Under the pieces are notes generated by a model. That model was not told the DNA's origin. It ran no database searches and saw only the letters and a program-made list of their open reading frames with translations. A stretch of DNA of 25,829 nt from a virus. Shown here piece after piece: positions 1 to 6,984 of the stretch. The translations under genes and the position numbers were made by a program. Within the stretch, counting starts at the first letter, position 1; every line of letters begins with the position of its first letter. The stretch is from positions 1-25,829 of IMG/VR virus record IMGVR_UViG_3300047551_001167; one strand, written 5' to 3'.

Positions 1-1
1 C

Positions 2-334
2 AAGGTCGGATGGCTGAAAGACTGCACCGATGCGCCTGTCTACATCGACCTCGAAGGCGATGATGTGTGGACTTGTCAAGTCTACGAATCAGCCGGCACA
101 GCGATCACGGCGGCGGTGCTGCATCTTCACTACAGCAACAACATCGGCGGGCCGTGGTCGGACTTCATGGATCTGCAACTTCGCATCGACAAGAACACGA
201 AGACGGCCGGACTTGTTGGCCATGTCGGACGCTATGTGCGTCTCGAAGTCGTGACGGGTGAAGGATCTGACAGCTTGCTCGATGTATTCTTCCACACACG
301 GCGATCAGAGATCGCATCGAGCGTGATCACATGA
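2..334 (+). CDS. Phage structural-module protein, 5' end missing
   Basis: The frame is open from the first bases of the window, so the true start lies upstream; 110 codons are visible before the TGA. The visible part has no signal peptide or membrane segment and is rich in beta-prone residues, with a central stretch reading NNIGGPWSDFMDLQLRID. I do not recognise a family. Its place at the head of a same-strand run of LamG-like and beta-helix-like proteins suggests a small virion protein of the tail or decoration type; this is inference from context. It overlaps the next gene by 4 bases (ATGA), which suggests translational coupling. An internal ATG-less start at 65 is possible in principle, but codons before it read as protein without interruption. 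Confidence 0.6.
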   Translation, partial: KVGWLKDCTDAPVYIDLEGDDVWTCQVYESAGTAITAAVLHLHYSNNIGGPWSDFMDLQLRIDKNTKTAGLVGHVGRYVRLEVVTGEGSDSLLDVFFHTRRSEIASSVIT

Positions 335-1035
335 GCTTTGTGCGATATGTGCCGCAGATGCTTGTGCCGTTCAACGAACGGGCGTATACCTATGTATTCG
401 AGGACTACTTCTCGACGACCGTTCCGTCATGGTGTATTCAGTCAGGATCAGGCGGTTCGCTGCTTCAGTCAGGAGCTGTGACCAATGACACGAATATCGG
501 AATGCTCGGTCTCTACACTGGCACGGGTACAACCGGGCGCATGGCGATCAACAGCCATGTAGACGGCATTCAGTTCGGATCAAACGAGTGGATATTTGAG
601 ACACGGGCAAACATTCAGAACCTCAGCGATGCGACGAATACCTTTACGACTCGCTTCGGTTTCATGGATGCGACAACAGGCGATCCGACAGACGGGCACT
701 TCTTCCGATACACGCATGGCACGAACAGCGGCAAGTGGCAAGCCGTGACACGCATCAACAACGTCGAGACGGCGACAGATACAGGCGAGACTGCGACGGC
801 AATGACGAACGGTTCGCCGATGCCACGATGGAAGATCATCGTGGACAACTCTGGTACGAACGTTGACTTCTATATCAACGATCGAAGAGTTGTGACGCAC
901 ACGCCGAGCGGATTCACGGGAAGCTCTCGCCTGACGGGTGTCGCTTATTCGATGATCAAAAGCGCAGGCACGACGACGAGAGCGTTTTTCATTGACTACA
1001 CCCTATTCGCCTGCAAACTGGGAACGCACCGATGA
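331..1035 (+). CDS. LamG/concanavalin-like virion protein
   Basis: A 234-residue protein with no signal peptide or membrane helix. The middle (about residues 45-215) alternates short beta strands with Gly/Thr/Asn turns. It carries a pattern common in concanavalin-like jelly rolls: a glycine-rich entry, a WIFETRANIQ strand, a FTTRFGFMDA strand, a WKIIVDNSGTNVDFYIND strand and a closing AFFIDY strand. Such domains are frequent in phage tail or head-decoration proteins that bind carbohydrate. The fold call comes from strand pattern, not from a unique motif. It starts by ATGA overlap with the gene before and ends by ATGA overlap with the 58-residue gene after it, so it sits inside a coupled structural operon. 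Confidence 0.6.
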   Translation: MSFVRYVPQMLVPFNERAYTYVFEDYFSTTVPSWCIQSGSGGSLLQSGAVTNDTNIGMLGLYTGTGTTGRMAINSHVDGIQFGSNEWIFETRANIQNLSDATNTFTTRFGFMDATTGDPTDGHFFRYTHGTNSGKWQAVTRINNVETATDTGETATAMTNGSPMPRWKIIVDNSGTNVDFYINDRRVVTHTPSGFTGSSRLTGVAYSMIKSAGTTTRAFFIDYTLFACKLGTHR

Positions 1036-1208
1036 CGGACTTCGCATGGATCATCTACGTGATTCGCAATCCAAGCAAGGCCGACGCATCGACGCAGCCA
1101 TATGTTGATGAGTTCAACGCAGATCCTGCGGCGTTCGATGCGAAGTATCGGGTGTTGTATCCGCAGGAAGAGGGCGAGATCGACAGACTCAGGGCGGAGC
1201 TGGCCTAG
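1032..1208 (+). CDS. Small hypothetical protein (58 aa)
   Basis: A 58-residue ORF starting at an ATG that overlaps the stop of the LamG-like gene by 4 bases. It begins MTDFAWIIYVIRNPSK and ends in a charged helix with EEGEIDRLRAEL. The hydrophobic N-terminal stretch is short and not a convincing membrane helix. No family is recognised. Codon use matches its neighbours and the coupled start supports it as real. It ends about 46 bases before the next gene, which has its own AAGGAG ribosome binding site. Confidence 0.6.
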   Translation: MTDFAWIIYVIRNPSKADASTQPYVDEFNADPAAFDAKYRVLYPQEEGEIDRLRAELA

Positions 1209-1254
1209 TTCGTCGGTGTGGTACGCTTGTGACCGAATCAAGGAGATCTGACCT

Positions 1255-2106
1255 ATGGCCGTTGAATACTTGAACGAAGGCGCTACTTCATTCGCAGCCG
1301 CTAACTGGGCGACAGTCGCAGGCGTTGCCGGATCTGGCGTTGTCGATGGTGCGGAGCTTGTGTGCCCCACGGGCGGCGCATCGGTTACGGCGGGTCTTAC
1401 CTACGCAACGGCGAGCATCGCTTATCTGAAACTCGCCGAGCGATTCAGCGGCAACATCGGCACGGCGGCTACGCCGCTGACTCTCGATGCAGACGCAACC
1501 GATACCGAGTGGTCATCATCGGCGGCGACTTCAAGCCGCATCGAGCACTACGGGCCGGGCACGCTGTACATCACTGCCGGCGCAGGCAATACCAAAGTAT
1601 CGAACCTTTTTCAGTTCGGCGTTGGCCGGACTGTGATGATCAACGGCATCTTCGCCAATGTTCAAGTCAAGAACGGCACGCTGCAAGTTGAGGAAGCGGC
1701 GACGCTGACCAAGGCGGATCTCTTCGGCGGATCGGCGACGATCGTCAAGAAGTCAACGGCAAGCACGACGATCAATGTGCATGGCGGAAACCACACGCTT
1801 CAGCGTCCTTGCACGACAGTCAATGTCTACGGAGGAACATTGACGATCAATGCTTTCTACGCTCAGGCTGCTTCGAGCATCAACATCTACGGCGGCACGG
1901 TGAATCTCATCGGGCACGGATCAACGGCGATCACGGCTGTGACGCAGTACGGCGGGTTCCTCGATCTGACGAGCTTGCGTGTTGACACGACGATCACGAC
2001 GCTGACTCGATACGCCAATGCCCGCATCAGTGCGAAGCCGATGGGCGCAAGCATCACCGTCACCAACGACATCCGCAAAGATCCGACGATTCAAGCTTAC
2101 TCATGA
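1255..2106 (+). CDS. Beta-helix-like tail or fibre protein
   Basis: A 283-residue protein with a good Shine-Dalgarno (AAGGAGATC) ahead of the ATG. The second half contains irregular repeats of about 20 residues in which a strand ends in a YGG or HGG turn: INVHGGNHTL, VNVYGGTLTI, INIYGGTVNL, TQYGGFLDL. This spacing is typical of parallel beta-helix proteins, common as phage fibres and receptor-binding or decoration proteins. The N-terminal third is Ala/Thr-rich and may form a smaller domain for attachment or trimer start. No catalytic residues of a pectate lyase or depolymerase can be picked out with confidence. It overlaps the following cysteine-rich gene by 4 bases (ATGA). Confidence 0.65.
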   Translation: MAVEYLNEGATSFAAANWATVAGVAGSGVVDGAELVCPTGGASVTAGLTYATASIAYLKLAERFSGNIGTAATPLTLDADATDTEWSSSAATSSRIEHYGPGTLYITAGAGNTKVSNLFQFGVGRTVMINGIFANVQVKNGTLQVEEAATLTKADLFGGSATIVKKSTASTTINVHGGNHTLQRPCTTVNVYGGTLTINAFYAQAASSINIYGGTVNLIGHGSTAITAVTQYGGFLDLTSLRVDTTITTLTRYANARISAKPMGASITVTNDIRKDPTIQAYS

Positions 2107-3437
2107 GCAAGATCCTATCGAAGGACGGCAAGATCGCTCAAAGCGGTTCCAGAGTCCTCGATTGGGACTATCGCTCATGCTGTTGCGATCCTCCGCCGTA
2201 CGAGTTCGCATACAAGCTGCAGAACTGCTGCGATACCAGTGAGCACTACTTCGTCAAGGCTACCGGCCTCGGTGTCGAAACGATCTCAGGAACACCGAAC
2301 TGCGTTCTGTTTCGAGAAGAGCGTGGATGCTTTCGTGTCAACTACACGAATCCGTACAACATTGAACGACTGCTTGAACAGGGAGTCGAAGTCCTAGACG
2401 AACCGATCGGCGAGTGCGTGCAAGAACGAAGGCCTGAGCCGGGAGATCCTCCACCTTGCGCGAACGAACAATGCCCTCCATGCGATCTGTTCTGCTGCAA
2501 GACTTTCACGCTTCCGAACTGCTACGGGGATCGAACAGGATTCCTTCGATGCAATGTTGGTGCGCGATATCGCTTTAGATATACATATAGAGTTTACGAG
2601 CGATCATGGGGAGCTTTAGGCGGTGAGCATTGCGTCACAGGTGTCGATACTCCGCCTGATGCTTACTGTCCAAGTCAATGCTTTCATGTCTACCGAGACA
2701 CGATCTGGCGTAGAACTTATACTCGGACATTTGATGGAATCATCGAACGAACACCTGCTCCGTGGGGTACTCCGTGTCTTGAAATAGCCAAGACATATAC
2801 GCTCACAGATACCATCGACAATGTCGCTCATGTATCAGACGGCTTCACATTCACCAACATGCAGAACGGAATGCCGACAGTCGATTCGCAAATCGTGTAC
2901 ATCAATGAGCGTCTTGAGCCGTACTACAGAGAACAAACATTCACGCAGGATGATGAGCCGTATGTTGGCTTTACTTCTCCGATCTGGTTTTGTATTGGTC
3001 TAGGTCAGTTTGACCCAGATAACTGCTGCAACAAATCCGTCTTCTTCGATGGGAATCCTGATCGACAACCAGATGAGCCTTTATATCAAACAAGAGACAC
3101 GATTAGAAGTGAGATAGATTGCCTGTCAGGCTATTCATTCAGGCTCGAAGAGACGAGAACGATGAACTGTCTAGGCAGTCTTCCACCTCGAATCGCAACC
3201 GGATTGAAATATTACGAGAAAGAAATGTCGTTCAGATGGAATATCACTCCGCTTCCGAGTGATTATTGCCCGACGCTTGAAAATCTTCGAGGCGCATTGC
3301 CTGAGCCAGAGCAAATCAACAGACAACGAAATGGCGGACATCCGCTGCCTGAGATTCCGCAAGATCCTGAAGCGTTGAAGTGGCAAAGAAATCTCACAAA
3401 AGGATGCCACAAGTGCCGAGCTTCATTCGGCCTGTGA
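2103..3437 (+). CDS. Cysteine-rich structural-module protein (27 Cys)
   Basis: A 444-residue protein with about 27 cysteines, many adjacent or in CxxC spacing: RSCCCDPPP near the N-terminus, QNCCD, CANEQCPPCDLFCC around residues 118-131, DNCCNK, and GCHKC at the C-terminus. Tyr, Arg and Pro are abundant. There is no signal peptide or membrane helix. No known domain is recognised. The density of cysteines suggests either metal binding or disulfides formed in the mature virion outside the cell. The gene is AT-richer and has fewer GATC sites than its neighbours, which may mean a different origin or looser codon constraint. Its start is coupled by ATGA to the beta-helix gene, so it probably acts with the tail proteins. 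Confidence 0.6.
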   Translation: MSKILSKDGKIAQSGSRVLDWDYRSCCCDPPPYEFAYKLQNCCDTSEHYFVKATGLGVETISGTPNCVLFREERGCFRVNYTNPYNIERLLEQGVEVLDEPIGECVQERRPEPGDPPPCANEQCPPCDLFCCKTFTLPNCYGDRTGFLRCNVGARYRFRYTYRVYERSWGALGGEHCVTGVDTPPDAYCPSQCFHVYRDTIWRRTYTRTFDGIIERTPAPWGTPCLEIAKTYTLTDTIDNVAHVSDGFTFTNMQNGMPTVDSQIVYINERLEPYYREQTFTQDDEPYVGFTSPIWFCIGLGQFDPDNCCNKSVFFDGNPDRQPDEPLYQTRDTIRSEIDCLSGYSFRLEETRTMNCLGSLPPRIATGLKYYEKEMSFRWNITPLPSDYCPTLENLRGALPEPEQINRQRNGGHPLPEIPQDPEALKWQRNLTKGCHKCRASFGL

Positions 3438-3449
3438 TAAGGTGAAAGC

Positions 3450-3845
3450 ATGAGCATCGCAAGGCTTCTCGAAGGCGGACTGGATCGCATCGTCGAACTC
3501 GCCAAGGCGAACCAGCTCGAACATCGCTTTCTATGGGTGGCATTGAAGGGCGCATGGAAGTACGCTCGTGCCGTGGCGATCGGCGATACCGCAAGCCCTA
3601 TCGAAGAGATACACCGCGCGGCGATCTGCGCACGATGCGATGCGCACGATGTCGTCGAGACATCGAAGGCGGGCGTGTGCGCCGGCTACTGCGGCAAGAC
3701 CGAGACGCACGGTGCGAATCCTACTTGCGGATGCTTGGTGACGATGACGATCAACGGCAGCATCGAGGCCGCCGGTAAAACCAAGGTCGCAAGCGAATGC
3801 TGCCCACGAGATAAATGGAACGCAGCGCCCAGATGGAACGAGTGA
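3450..3845 (+). CDS. Zinc-ribbon-like Cys-rich phage protein
   Basis: A 131-residue protein with an AAGGTG ribosome binding site. Residues 1-50 are helical; the second half holds paired cysteines ICARC, VCAGYC, TCGC and ECC, followed by a PRDKW ending. From memory, a C-x-C then C...KW pattern recurs in uncharacterised phage proteins near tail genes, and it looks like a small treble-clef or zinc-ribbon domain. No enzymatic motif is visible. It lies between the cysteine-rich protein and the metallophosphoesterase and ends two bases before the next ATG, so it belongs to the same operon. Function is unknown; metal binding is inferred from cysteine spacing only. Confidence 0.6.
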   Translation: MSIARLLEGGLDRIVELAKANQLEHRFLWVALKGAWKYARAVAIGDTASPIEEIHRAAICARCDAHDVVETSKAGVCAGYCGKTETHGANPTCGCLVTMTINGSIEAAGKTKVASECCPRDKWNAAPRWNE

Positions 3846-3846
3846 A

Positions 3847-4641
3847 ATGCAACACGACGAAACGCTCATGCTTGCCGTGTCGGATCTGCATTGCGGATCT
3901 ACGGTCGGCCTGACTCCGCCAGACTTCCCCTTACTCGATGACGGAGCATGGAAGCTGAACAAGGTGCAGGACTGGATATGGCAACAGTGGAGCGGGTTCG
4001 TTTCGTGGGCGAAGACCTACGCCGATGATCGCCCTCTGGTGCTGCTTCTCAACGGCGACCTGATCGAGGGCGTGCATCACGGCACAAAGGAAGTCGTGCA
4101 CGCCGATCCCGGCATTCATGCTCGCATGGCGGTCGAGTGCCTGCTACCGCTTGCACGCATCGCAACACGCATCTACGTCGTGCGTGGCACGGGTGCGCAT
4201 GTCGGGCATAGCTCAGAGGATTCGATCGCTCGCACGCTCGGCGCAGTCAGCGACGGCGGAATCTTCGCCAAGCATCACTGGCTATTCCGTGTGCAGGACA
4301 CGGTAGTCAGCGCAAAGCATCACATCTCGACATCGAGCAGGCGAGCCTTGCGAGGCACAAGCCTAAGCATCAATCTCGAAGAAGAGCGGGCCGAGTGCGC
4401 TGCTGCGTCGTACCAGATGCCGGATCTGCTGATCAGATCGCATCGGCATGTCTACGGGCATTACTCAACCGAAGAGTCTCAGATCGTTGTCACGCCCGCT
4501 TGGCAGGCGCTGACAAGCTACGGCTGGAAGGTTGTGCCGAATGCCGTCCCGAGGATCGGCGGCGTGATGATTGACTGGAATCTATCGAGCGCACCAGTAG
4601 TCGTGCCGTGGACACGCACACCCGAAAGGAATCGAGTATGA
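3847..4641 (+). CDS. Calcineurin-like metallophosphoesterase
   Basis: A 264-residue member of the calcineurin-like phosphoesterase superfamily, which uses two metal ions to hydrolyse phosphodiesters or phosphomonoesters. Motifs are in order: SDLHCG (D13, H15), NGDLIEG (D71), RGTGAHVG (113-120) where the usual GNHE stands, AKHHIS (156-161) and RSHRHVYG (197-204) in place of GHxH. The GNHE-to-GTGAH change is a noticeable departure, although the histidine remains. Such enzymes occur in phage genomes with proposed roles in nucleic-acid or nucleotide metabolism; the substrate cannot be told from sequence. It follows the previous gene by one base and overlaps the winged-helix gene by 4 (ATGA). Confidence 0.85.
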   Translation: MQHDETLMLAVSDLHCGSTVGLTPPDFPLLDDGAWKLNKVQDWIWQQWSGFVSWAKTYADDRPLVLLLNGDLIEGVHHGTKEVVHADPGIHARMAVECLLPLARIATRIYVVRGTGAHVGHSSEDSIARTLGAVSDGGIFAKHHWLFRVQDTVVSAKHHISTSSRRALRGTSLSINLEEERAECAAASYQMPDLLIRSHRHVYGHYSTEESQIVVTPAWQALTSYGWKVVPNAVPRIGGVMIDWNLSSAPVVVPWTRTPERNRV

Positions 4642-4859
4642 CGCAAGCCGAGCTTATAGAGTTCATCAGGACACGTTCCGAGGCGGCGGACGGCTTCACC
4701 GTTGGCCAGATCGCCGAGAAGCTAGAGACGAGTCCTAAGACGATCAGAGCGATCCTCACGCCGATGATGAAGCGCGGAGAGCTCGATGCCGTCATGGTGA
4801 TGATCACCGACGCATGGGGTCGCCGCTTCAAGGTTCCCGGCTATCGGGTCAAGTCCTAG
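4638..4859 (+). CDS. Small winged-helix DNA-binding protein
   Basis: A 73-residue protein starting at an ATG that overlaps the preceding stop (ATGA) and has AAAGGA upstream. An earlier in-frame ATG at 4608 lies inside the metallophosphoesterase gene and has no ribosome site, so I prefer 4638. Residues 20-47, reading FTVGQIAEKLETSPKTIR and then a second helix, form a helix-turn-helix. The following GELDAVMVMITDAWGRRFKV is a good wing hairpin. It is probably a transcription regulator of the phage. Its stop codon shares the palindrome CTAG at 4856-4859 with the stop of the convergent minus-strand gene, so the two operons meet with no space between them. Confidence 0.7.
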   Translation: MTQAELIEFIRTRSEAADGFTVGQIAEKLETSPKTIRAILTPMMKRGELDAVMVMITDAWGRRFKVPGYRVKS

Positions 4860-5125
4860 TCGAACGGATCGAAGAGATCCGAGTATTCGAGCAGCTCGCT
4901 CGGTTCCATCGGTCGATCACCGAGGAGATGACCGTAGGTATCACGCAGGAGCGGATCTTTGTTGATCTCGTCCCAGATACCCACGGCGAGTTTCTGTATC
5001 GCGCTGACTTCCAAGCGAATCACTACTTCACGCTCGAGCTTGAGGATTTCCGCCACTTCATCGAGCGTGGTGTAAGCGCCTGAGCCTCGCTTCCTGCGAC
5101 GGCGTTTGATCTTCGGCGTTTCGAT
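4856..5125 (-). CDS. Sigma-region-4-like HTH protein, apparent ATC start
   Basis: An 89-codon reading frame, last gene of the minus-strand operon. Residues about 18-50 (YTTLDEVAEILKLEREVV, then IRLEVSAIQKL) match the helix-turn-helix layout of sigma70 region 4. That family shows T-L-x-E-V/I, a recognition helix with R-x-x-V, then a helix ending A-x-x-K-L. A basic linker (IKRRRKRGSG) precedes it and an acidic tail follows. The first conventional start in frame is GTG at 5056, which cuts off the first HTH helix and has no ribosome site. An ATC codon at 5125 sits five bases after a perfect GGAGGT at 5136-5131. The start is therefore uncertain. It overlaps the end of rusA by about 100 bases. Confidence 0.55.
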   Translation of the reverse strand: METPKIKRRRRKRGSGAYTTLDEVAEILKLEREVVIRLEVSAIQKLAVGIWDEINKDPLLRDTYGHLLGDRPMEPSELLEYSDLFDPFD

Positions 5126-5550
5126 TCGACACCTCCGGCCTCTCTTCCTCTCGGTGTCGCTCGTGCCGCAACCGCTGCGGCTGATTGAACGAGCTCAAGT
5201 CCTTCGGTCTCGATAGCATCCATGCCACAGATCGCCAAGAATATCACTCCATCCTTGACGATCCCGCCTCGACTGATGCACAGGAAGTCGATCTGCGAAT
5301 CGTCAACCCACACGCCTGCTTTTGTGAAGGCATCGAAGACGCACTTGGCGAAGTTATCGACATCACGGCGGCGACGATCAGGCGGGCACAGGATCATCAC
5401 GACGGCAAGGCGCTCAGTCCTCGCCGTCACAGGCCCGATCAGTTCCTTGATCGCTTCCCGGTACTTGCGGCCCGCTTCGGCGATGACCATGTGATTGCGG
5501 AACTTGCGGTAGTAAGCGTTGAGACTCGGCGGCCAAGGTATCTGTATCAC
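5023..5550 (-). CDS. rusA: RusA family Holliday junction resolvase with run-on tail
   Basis: RusA is a dimeric nuclease that resolves four-way DNA junctions during recombination or before packaging. The first 117 residues match the family closely: IPWPPSLNAYYR at the start, the catalytic segment PDRRRRDVDNFAK (D63, D65, K69) and AGVWVDDSQID (D83/D84). Family members are about 120 residues; this ORF has 175. The extra 58 residues are low-complexity and Arg/Ser-rich, and they run over the start of the HTH gene in another frame, so they look like a lost stop rather than a domain. The start is GTG at 5550 with AGGCG upstream and an in-frame stop just before, so it cannot start much earlier. It lies over the tail of the upstream ORF. 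Confidence 0.85.
   Translation of the reverse strand: MIQIPWPPSLNAYYRKFRNHMVIAEAGRKYREAIKELIGPVTARTERLAVVMILCPPDRRRRDVDNFAKCVFDAFTKAGVWVDDSQIDFLCISRGGIVKDGVIFLAICGMDAIETEGLELVQSAAAVAARATPRGREAGGVESKRRRSNAVAGSEAQALTPRSMKWRKSSSSSVK
5131..5136 (-). promoter_or_regulatory. Strong Shine-Dalgarno (GGAGGT) inside rusA
   Basis: On the minus strand GGAGGT lies five bases before an ATC codon that opens the sigma-region-4-like frame. No ATG, GTG or TTG in any frame stands at a useful distance, so this site decides in favour of the non-canonical start at 5125. Confidence 0.45.
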
Positions 5551-5959
5551 GGATTCGCCTCGCAGTCATGATCGGGTTATTGGCATTGGGGATGCGCGTG
5601 CCGTCTTTGCATCGGTTGGTGCGGCTGATGGCTTCGACAAGCGGCGCATAGTCGAGCAGATCAAGGTCGATATGCTTCTTGATATAAGCAGTGCGCCAGC
5701 GCATCACCTCGTTTGCAAGCAGGGCCTTGTCAGCTTTCAAATCCAAGACGACCTTGCGTAAATCGTCGATCGTGTTCGCCGCTTCCTTCCATTCCTTGAG
5801 CGTGACGACCTTCTGCCTCGGGCGCAGTCGCTCTCGATCCGGCGCAGGTTCTCCACGCTTGCGTGCTTCGAGCTTCTCGCACTTCTTGCGGTAGAAGTTC
5901 ATCAGCGCATGAACTCGCCGATACGCATCGACCGACACCATCTCGGGCTTGTCGCTCAT
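5414..5959 (-). CDS. Coiled-coil protein with WR-x-x-Y / A-x-x-x-TN domain
   Basis: A 181-codon ORF. Its start ATG at 5959 overlaps by 4 bases (ATGA) the stop of the overprinted frame in the methyltransferase, and GGAG stands 8 bases upstream. Residues 1-90 are charged and helical, including a likely coiled coil. Then comes LLANEVMRWRTAYI followed by LVEAISRTNRCKDG, a pattern also seen in the 86-residue protein at 6985-7245. No enzyme motif is visible. The last 45 residues, from about MTARRIRD, cover rusA in another frame, are Arg/Ser/Gln-rich and look like read-through of a lost stop. The functional protein probably ends around residue 135. Overlap with rusA is 137 bases, far beyond the 4-26 bases usual here. 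Confidence 0.55.
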   Translation of the reverse strand: MSDKPEMVSVDAYRRVHALMNFYRKKCEKLEARKRGEPAPDRERLRPRQKVVTLKEWKEAANTIDDLRKVVLDLKADKALLANEVMRWRTAYIKKHIDLDLLDYAPLVEAISRTNRCKDGTRIPNANNPIMTARRIRDTDTLAAESQRLLPQVPQSHGHRRSGPQVPGSDQGTDRACDGED

Positions 5960-6984
5960 GTCTTATTCTCCGATACAAGCGAGAAGAGTCGTGAACGCAT
6001 ACGCCGCGACCAAAGGGACAACGCCATTCCCACATGCTCGAAGTCTGTCCACCCTCGAGGCCATCCCATCATCCACTCTGTGAATATTGGATTGAGTCTC
6101 TGACGACTCCCAACCTGATCTCCCAGCTTGTACTTCCCCGCTGCTCCCTCTCGAATTTCCAATGTCCCGCCCTCCCCGTCGCAAGCCGCTGGAGTTTGCC
6201 AGTTTTGAGATCGATGGGGCCAATTCGGGATGTTGCTCGAGAATTCCTCGCCATGCGTCGAAGTCTTTTGGTCCTGGTGGGAAATCTGGAAGTTTACTTC
6301 CGTCGCTTCGCTCAGTTGTCCTCTCCGTTGGCCTAGTTTCGCCGATCCACAGTGATCGGTTGAGCATGGAGTCGGCCAGTTCTCGACCACATCCATGATT
6401 GTCGGATTCTTTCTTGATCCTCTCGGCTCTCCGGTTAGGACTCTCGCTTCGGCCGCCGCTGTTACGGTTGGCCACGCCGAGAATAAAGAGTCGTTCGCGT
6501 CGATGCGGCGCGCCGACTTCCTCCGCTGTAAACAATCCCGCCGAACATCTGAAACCCATTTCTTGTAGATCTCGGAGAACGTCGGAGAGTCCGAGTGTGA
6601 GATGACCTGCGACATTCTCGAAGAACACGAAGCGAGGTTCGATCTCCTTAGTGATTCGACGGATCTCAGGCCATAAGTGTCGCGAATCATCTTCACCAAG
6701 TCGCTTACCTGCGCTTGAGAACGGTTGACACGGGTAGCCGCCAACGACGAGATCCACGACTCCACGCCACGGCTTGCCGTCGAAGGTTCTAAGGTCGCTC
6801 CAGATAGGACATGGAGCCAACGCTTTCTCTTCCATGCGAGCCGCCAGGATTGCGGCCGGGAAAGCTTCGCGTTCAACGAAACATACTGCGCGAGCCGCTC
6901 CGTTTGTTGCGAGTTCAAGTCCGAGGTCAAGACCTCCGACTCCTGAGCAGATTGATAAAGTGTTGATGGTAGGTAAATCCACAT
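5956..6984 (-). CDS. Overprinted ORF across the cytosine methyltransferase
   Basis: A 342-codon frame without a stop, lying in a second frame over the whole methyltransferase gene. Its ATG (6984) stands 6 bases after AGGAG (6995-6991), better spaced than the methyltransferase's own first GTG. Its TGA forms the ATGA overlap with the next gene's ATG at 5959, the coupling used throughout this genome. The first 180 residues are Ser/Arg-rich and unremarkable. The C-terminal part has VENWPTPCSTDHCG, NWQTPAACDGEGG and LNPIFTEWMMGWPRGWTDFE. From memory these resemble the C-terminal sequences of proteins annotated as phage DNA methyltransferases. It may be a real overprinted protein or only a conserved side effect of the methyltransferase frame. 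Confidence 0.4.
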   Translation of the reverse strand: MWIYLPSTLYQSAQESEVLTSDLNSQQTERLAQYVSLNAKLSRPQSWRLAWKRKRWLHVLSGATLEPSTASRGVESWISSLAATRVNRSQAQVSDLVKMIRDTYGLRSVESLRRSNLASCSSRMSQVISHSDSPTFSEIYKKWVSDVRRDCLQRRKSARRIDANDSLFSAWPTVTAAAEARVLTGEPRGSRKNPTIMDVVENWPTPCSTDHCGSAKLGQRRGQLSEATEVNFQISHQDQKTSTHGEEFSSNIPNWPHRSQNWQTPAACDGEGGTLEIREGAAGKYKLGDQVGSRQRLNPIFTEWMMGWPRGWTDFEHVGMALSLWSRRMRSRLFSLVSENKT

